DNA of 8,618 nt from Dehalococcoidia bacterium UBA3254 (lineage in GTDB: Bacteria > Chloroflexota > Dehalococcoidia > Dehalococcoidales > UBA3254): NCBI GenBank assembly GCA_002362735.1, contig DEUU01000311.1:1-8618 (forward strand), in the 5' to 3' direction. The notes beneath the pieces were generated by a model. That model saw only the letters and a list, made by a program, of their open reading frames with translations. It made no database searches and was not told where the DNA came from. Positions within the stretch are counted from its first letter, which is position 1. The number at the start of each line of letters is the position of its first letter. Both the position numbers and the translations under genes were made by a program. Positions 5,968-8,618 of this stretch are shown here, piece by piece.

Positions 5968-7182
5968 TTACAACATCTCTTTAAGGATCTTCATGATTTC
6001 GTCATAGTTATATTTGCGCGGATTGCCTTCCATGCAGAAGTCGTTATGATATTGTTTGCTAACCAGATGGTCCAGGTCTGATTCTTTCACCCCGAACTGC
6101 TGCTTCAGATTTCCAGTTTGAATATTGAGGTCCTTGAGCAGTCTCTCGATCTCATCAAACCACTTGTCTGCTGCCTGTGCGGTAGTTAGTCCGCGGATGT
6201 CTACACCCATGGCTTTAGCCATCTCACCGAATTTTTCCGGACAGGCCGGTTCATTATATCTTTCAAAGGGGAGGGTAATGGCCGCATTTGCCAGTCCGTG
6301 ATGAATTCCATAAAGAGTTGAGATTCCATGACCGATACCATGGACAATACCGACGGCTCCTCCATAGCTGATACCCACTCCCGCCATGGACTCCGCCCAA
6401 CACATATTTTCACAGGCTTTCGCATTCATGCGATTGAAGGCAAAATCACGGAGGTTTTCGCTGACCAGGGTCATGGTGCTTAGAACCAGAGCCCGGCTAT
6501 GCTTGTTGGGCATGTAGGAGAGATAAGATTCAAATGCGTGAGCCAGGGCATCAAACCCGGTTTGAGCGGCCAGGTTCTGAGGCATCATTCTGACCAGCAG
6601 GGGGTCAATAATAGCGGTGTTGGGAGCCTGTCCCGGCAGCATCATCAGATGCTTGCAGTTGACCCGTGTATTAACGATAACCGTCGCCATCGTTGATTCG
6701 GCTCCCGTTCCGGCTGTAGTATTCACAGAGATCTGGGGTACGGTAACTGGATGGTAGTTCTTCATGGCGTCCATCCAGGGAGGGTCGAGGAAACAGGCCA
6801 TCTCGCAGATATAGCGGCCACCGTTAGCTTCTACAGCTCTTACGCCTTTACCGCAATCATGAGAGCTGCCTCCACCTACCGAGACCACTCCATCACACTG
6901 AGAGTCTTTGAAGATTTGATAAGCCTCCATGACCTGAGTATCTCTGGGATTGGAGGATACTTTGTCATAAAGTACGGTGGAGATACTACCATAAGATAAT
7001 ATAGACTGTATTTCTTCCACAATGCCAGTTCCTCTAAGACCGGTGGTGATGAGGAGAGCTTTCTTGATACCGGCGGCCTTACATTCATCCGCCACGGTCT
7101 CATGGGCGCCCCAGCCAAGGGCAATTTTTCCGACTAGAGTAGTATAACTGATGGGAAATTCAAATAATCTCTTGTCTATCAC
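5968..7182 (-). CDS. Iron-containing alcohol dehydrogenase, paralog 3 (first of array)
   Basis: Complete protein of 404 residues beginning at a GTG codon; the next in-frame methionine is at position 85, so the GTG start is firm and GGAGG lies six bases upstream. It has the NAD(P) motif GGGSSHDCGK at 103-112, the loop TTAGTGAES at 155-163, and metal ligands D211, H215, H281 and H295. The position matching the NAD-selecting aspartate of FucO is Thr47, as in both paralogs. It follows the Fe-S subunit gene after 32 bases and precedes paralog 2 after 32 bases, which indicates a common transcript. The family acts in the cytoplasm, usually as dimers or larger oligomers, on primary alcohols, diols or aldehydes. 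Context suggests it supplies or consumes the substrate of the neighbouring molybdo-enzyme, but this is inference. Confidence 0.95.
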   Translation of the reverse strand: MIDKRLFEFPISYTTLVGKIALGWGAHETVADECKAAGIKKALLITTGLRGTGIVEEIQSILSYGSISTVLYDKVSSNPRDTQVMEAYQIFKDSQCDGVVSVGGGSSHDCGKGVRAVEANGGRYICEMACFLDPPWMDAMKNYHPVTVPQISVNTTAGTGAESTMATVIVNTRVNCKHLMMLPGQAPNTAIIDPLLVRMMPQNLAAQTGFDALAHAFESYLSYMPNKHSRALVLSTMTLVSENLRDFAFNRMNAKACENMCWAESMAGVGISYGGAVGIVHGIGHGISTLYGIHHGLANAAITLPFERYNEPACPEKFGEMAKAMGVDIRGLTTAQAADKWFDEIERLLKDLNIQTGNLKQQFGVKESDLDHLVSKQYHNDFCMEGNPRKYNYDEIMKILKEML

Positions 7183-7188
7183 TGTTTT

Positions 7189-7194
7189 CCTCCG
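7189..7194 (-). promoter_or_regulatory. Ribosome binding site supporting the GTG start of Fe-ADH paralog 3
   Basis: CGGAGG on the minus strand, six bases before the GTG at 7182-7180, sits in the 33-base gap after the Fe-S subunit stop. It decides the start, since no ATG is available near the N-terminus. Confidence 0.75.
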
Positions 7195-7215
7195 AAATTA
7201 TATTAGGTTTGATTT

Positions 7216-7971
7216 CTATTCATCATCCGTGGTATAGAACATTAATTCCTCTGAATTCCGGGCTTTCAATACCAGTTTGTGTCGTCCCGGGGAGTTTTCA
7301 GAAATTTTTCCCATATCCTGTATTTCATCAATGACATCCGGCAAGGTTAGGTTCTTATCCGGATGCCTCTTTTGCCACAACTCCAGAGCTCTCCGGCTGT
7401 CCCAGGGTACGATGGGCTTTTTACCGTCGATGGGCTTGAAGATAACAGACGGCCTGGTGATTGAGTTTTTGGGTAAATAATCTAGCTGGTGCAGTTGACC
7501 GTATTTTTCTTTTAGCTCTTCGATCGGACCAAACTCCAGGGCTCTAAGGGAACAGCTCAGGACGCAGATCGGACTCTTGCCTTGTTCCAGTCGGTCAAAA
7601 CACATATTGCATTTCGTCATCTTTAGTCCGCGCTGATCTCCTTCAAATTGGGGAGCTCCATACGGGCAAGCCTTCCAGCAGAGGCGCTCTCCGGTACATT
7701 GGCTGGCATCGACCAGAACAGCTCCGTATTTGTTTTCCTTATGAAGCGCCTGGTGGGGGCAAGCCTTAACGCAAACGGGATTTTCACAATGCAAACACAT
7801 GATGGGCAGCACGTTCAGTTGAATATCAGGGAAAGAACCGTTTTCCCACTGGTACACCCGCATCCACTTGGTCGGCCCGGGAGATAGATTATGCCATTGC
7901 TTGCACGCGATTGTACAGCCGTTGCATCCGATGCAGCGGCTCAGATCTATAAAAAATCCATACTGCGTCAC
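7216..7971 (-). CDS. DmsB-like iron-sulfur subunit of a molybdopterin oxidoreductase
   Basis: Complete protein of 251 residues starting at GTG. Four cysteine groups appear in the DmsB/PsrB/NrfC order: C13-C16-C19-C23, C59-C62-C67-C71, C92-(E95)-C98-C102 and C121-C124-C136-C140, the arrangement for four cubane clusters. In group three the second cysteine is replaced by Glu95 (QCTGERLCWKACP). Its role is to carry electrons between the molybdenum or tungsten subunit and an outside partner. About 110 residues follow the last cysteine, ending in a charged tail with no membrane helix; a membrane anchor subunit is not in this window. The GTG overlaps the stop of the catalytic subunit by one base (TAGTG) with only a GGGG-type binding site at 7979-7982, so translation is coupled. 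The Fe-ADH array follows. No twin-arginine signal is present here; any export would depend on the partner. Confidence 0.92.
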   Translation of the reverse strand: MTQYGFFIDLSRCIGCNGCTIACKQWHNLSPGPTKWMRVYQWENGSFPDIQLNVLPIMCLHCENPVCVKACPHQALHKENKYGAVLVDASQCTGERLCWKACPYGAPQFEGDQRGLKMTKCNMCFDRLEQGKSPICVLSCSLRALEFGPIEELKEKYGQLHQLDYLPKNSITRPSVIFKPIDGKKPIVPWDSRRALELWQKRHPDKNLTLPDVIDEIQDMGKISENSPGRHKLVLKARNSEELMFYTTDDE

Positions 7972-8618
7972 TATTTTTCCCCGTTATATTTTATTGCCTG
8001 GACCAGATTAGTAGCCCTGGCAGGAGCCAGGCAACTCTCGAATTCCCCCCCGAGCAAGGTGGACGGCGAGGCTCCGAAGTCAATTCCAGACTCGCTTAAA
8101 TCTACGTTCCCACCGGCATGCAGCAGAATGGTTCCCGGCATCATCCTCCAGGTAACATAAGCTGGCATAACCACCCGGCCGCGGTCGTTGTAGACCATCA
8201 TCAAATCATTATCCTGGATGCCTCTTGCCTGGGCGTCCAGAGCATTAATCCATATCCGGTGCCGGTAAACATGGTCGCGCAGCCAGGAATGTTCCCAGAA
8301 TAGATAATGCACGCGGTACCGGGAGTGCGGTGTGATTAATAGTAACGGGTATTGAGCAGTCAGGGGGTCATCCATTCCTCTGGGAATCGCACGGTAATGG
8401 GGTGACGCCTTCATTTCTCCCCAATCAGAGGGAAGGTTCTCATAGAGCCTGCCGCTGGCGTCGTAATGTTCACCCCGGCCGCGGTTGGCTTCATTGTCAA
8501 TGTATTTCGAATATAATTCGATCTTACCCGAGCCGGTCCTGAAGGGCAGGTCCTTTTTTATCTGATCATCCCATCCCGTAAAGGGGACATCGTCATACTC
8601 ATCACAGTTGATGAATTT
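7971..8618 (-). CDS. Molybdopterin oxidoreductase (DMSO reductase family), catalytic subunit, C-terminal part
   Basis: The minus-strand frame is open from the right edge to the TAG at 7973-7971, 215 residues, with the N-terminus outside the window; the ATG at 8414 is internal. Near residue 26 is PFRTGSGKIELYS, the conserved joint before the last domain of this family. From about residue 85 on lies the molybdopterin-dinucleotide-binding domain: LLLITPHSRYRVHYLFWEH, then RIWINALDAQARGIQDND, VYNDRGRVVMPAYVT and the closing ATNLVQAIK. The Fe-S and cofactor-binding N-terminal domains and the metal-ligand residue are not visible, so the reaction (oxygen-atom transfer, hydroxylation, dehydrogenation or transhydroxylation) and any twin-arginine signal cannot be judged. 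The next gene encodes its Fe-S partner, overlapping by one base. Family certain, subtype open. Confidence 0.92.
   Translation of the reverse strand, partial: KFINCDEYDDVPFTGWDDQIKKDLPFRTGSGKIELYSKYIDNEANRGRGEHYDASGRLYENLPSDWGEMKASPHYRAIPRGMDDPLTAQYPLLLITPHSRYRVHYLFWEHSWLRDHVYRHRIWINALDAQARGIQDNDLMMVYNDRGRVVMPAYVTWRMMPGTILLHAGGNVDLSESGIDFGASPSTLLGGEFESCLAPARATNLVQAIKYNGEK

Noticed and set aside
3442..7182. Recent duplication or gene conversion among the Fe-ADH genes
   Set aside because: No long stretch of near-identical DNA was seen. Even the most conserved protein segment (about 310-358) differs at many codon positions between paralogs 2 and 3, so the duplications are old.
7971..8414. A separate 147-residue gene starting at the ATG at 8414
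   Set aside because: The same frame stays open to the right edge and contains the RTGSGKIELYS motif of the molybdopterin oxidoreductase family, so the ATG is internal to a larger gene.

Overview
The window looks like chromosomal DNA of a strictly anaerobic bacterium, most likely a Gram-positive member of the Clostridia (Peptococcaceae-like). This is an inference from strong AAGGAGG-type ribosome binding sites, a balanced base composition, a ferredoxin-linked 2-oxoacid oxidoreductase and a DMSO-reductase-family molybdo/tungsto-enzyme. No rRNA, tRNA, CRISPR array, insertion sequence or phage gene was seen. No species assignment is possible from sequence reading alone.

Layout: (1) 3-1315, plus strand: the end of porA and a complete porB, overlapping by one base, which form a 2-oxoacid:ferredoxin oxidoreductase. 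An 18-bp hairpin at 1321-1360 closes this unit and also serves the convergent gene beyond it. (2) 1359-3365: a small accessory block. A SnoaL/NTF2-like protein on the minus strand is divergent from a plus-strand pair, a nitroreductase-family flavoprotein and a cupin. The 178-bp divergent gap holds a -10 element for each direction. A long-stem hairpin follows the cupin gene. (3) 3442-8618, minus strand: one long, tightly spaced gene string that enters from beyond the right edge. In transcription order it holds the C-terminal part of a molybdopterin oxidoreductase, its DmsB-like four-cluster iron-sulfur subunit, then three successive full-length iron-containing alcohol dehydrogenase (Fe-ADH) paralogs.

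The Fe-ADHs could interconvert alcohols or hydroxylated intermediates and carbonyls with NAD(P). The molybdo-enzyme and its Fe-S partner could carry out an oxygen-atom, hydroxyl or hydride redox step, passing electrons through the Fe-S wire. The POR could convert a 2-oxoacid to an acyl-CoA with reduction of ferredoxin. The SnoaL-like, nitroreductase-like and cupin proteins are types often seen in accessory catabolic or modification modules for cyclic or oxygenated compounds. That the whole is one catabolic module is an inference from proximity; the substrate cannot be read from the sequence.

Most notable points: the tandem triplication of Fe-ADH with all active sites intact and divergence concentrated in patches; coupling of this array to a molybdo-enzyme pair; a Cys-to-Glu change at one predicted cluster ligand of the Fe-S subunit; and a cupin with Gln at the usual Glu metal-ligand position. 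No intergenic stretch exceeds 300 bases.
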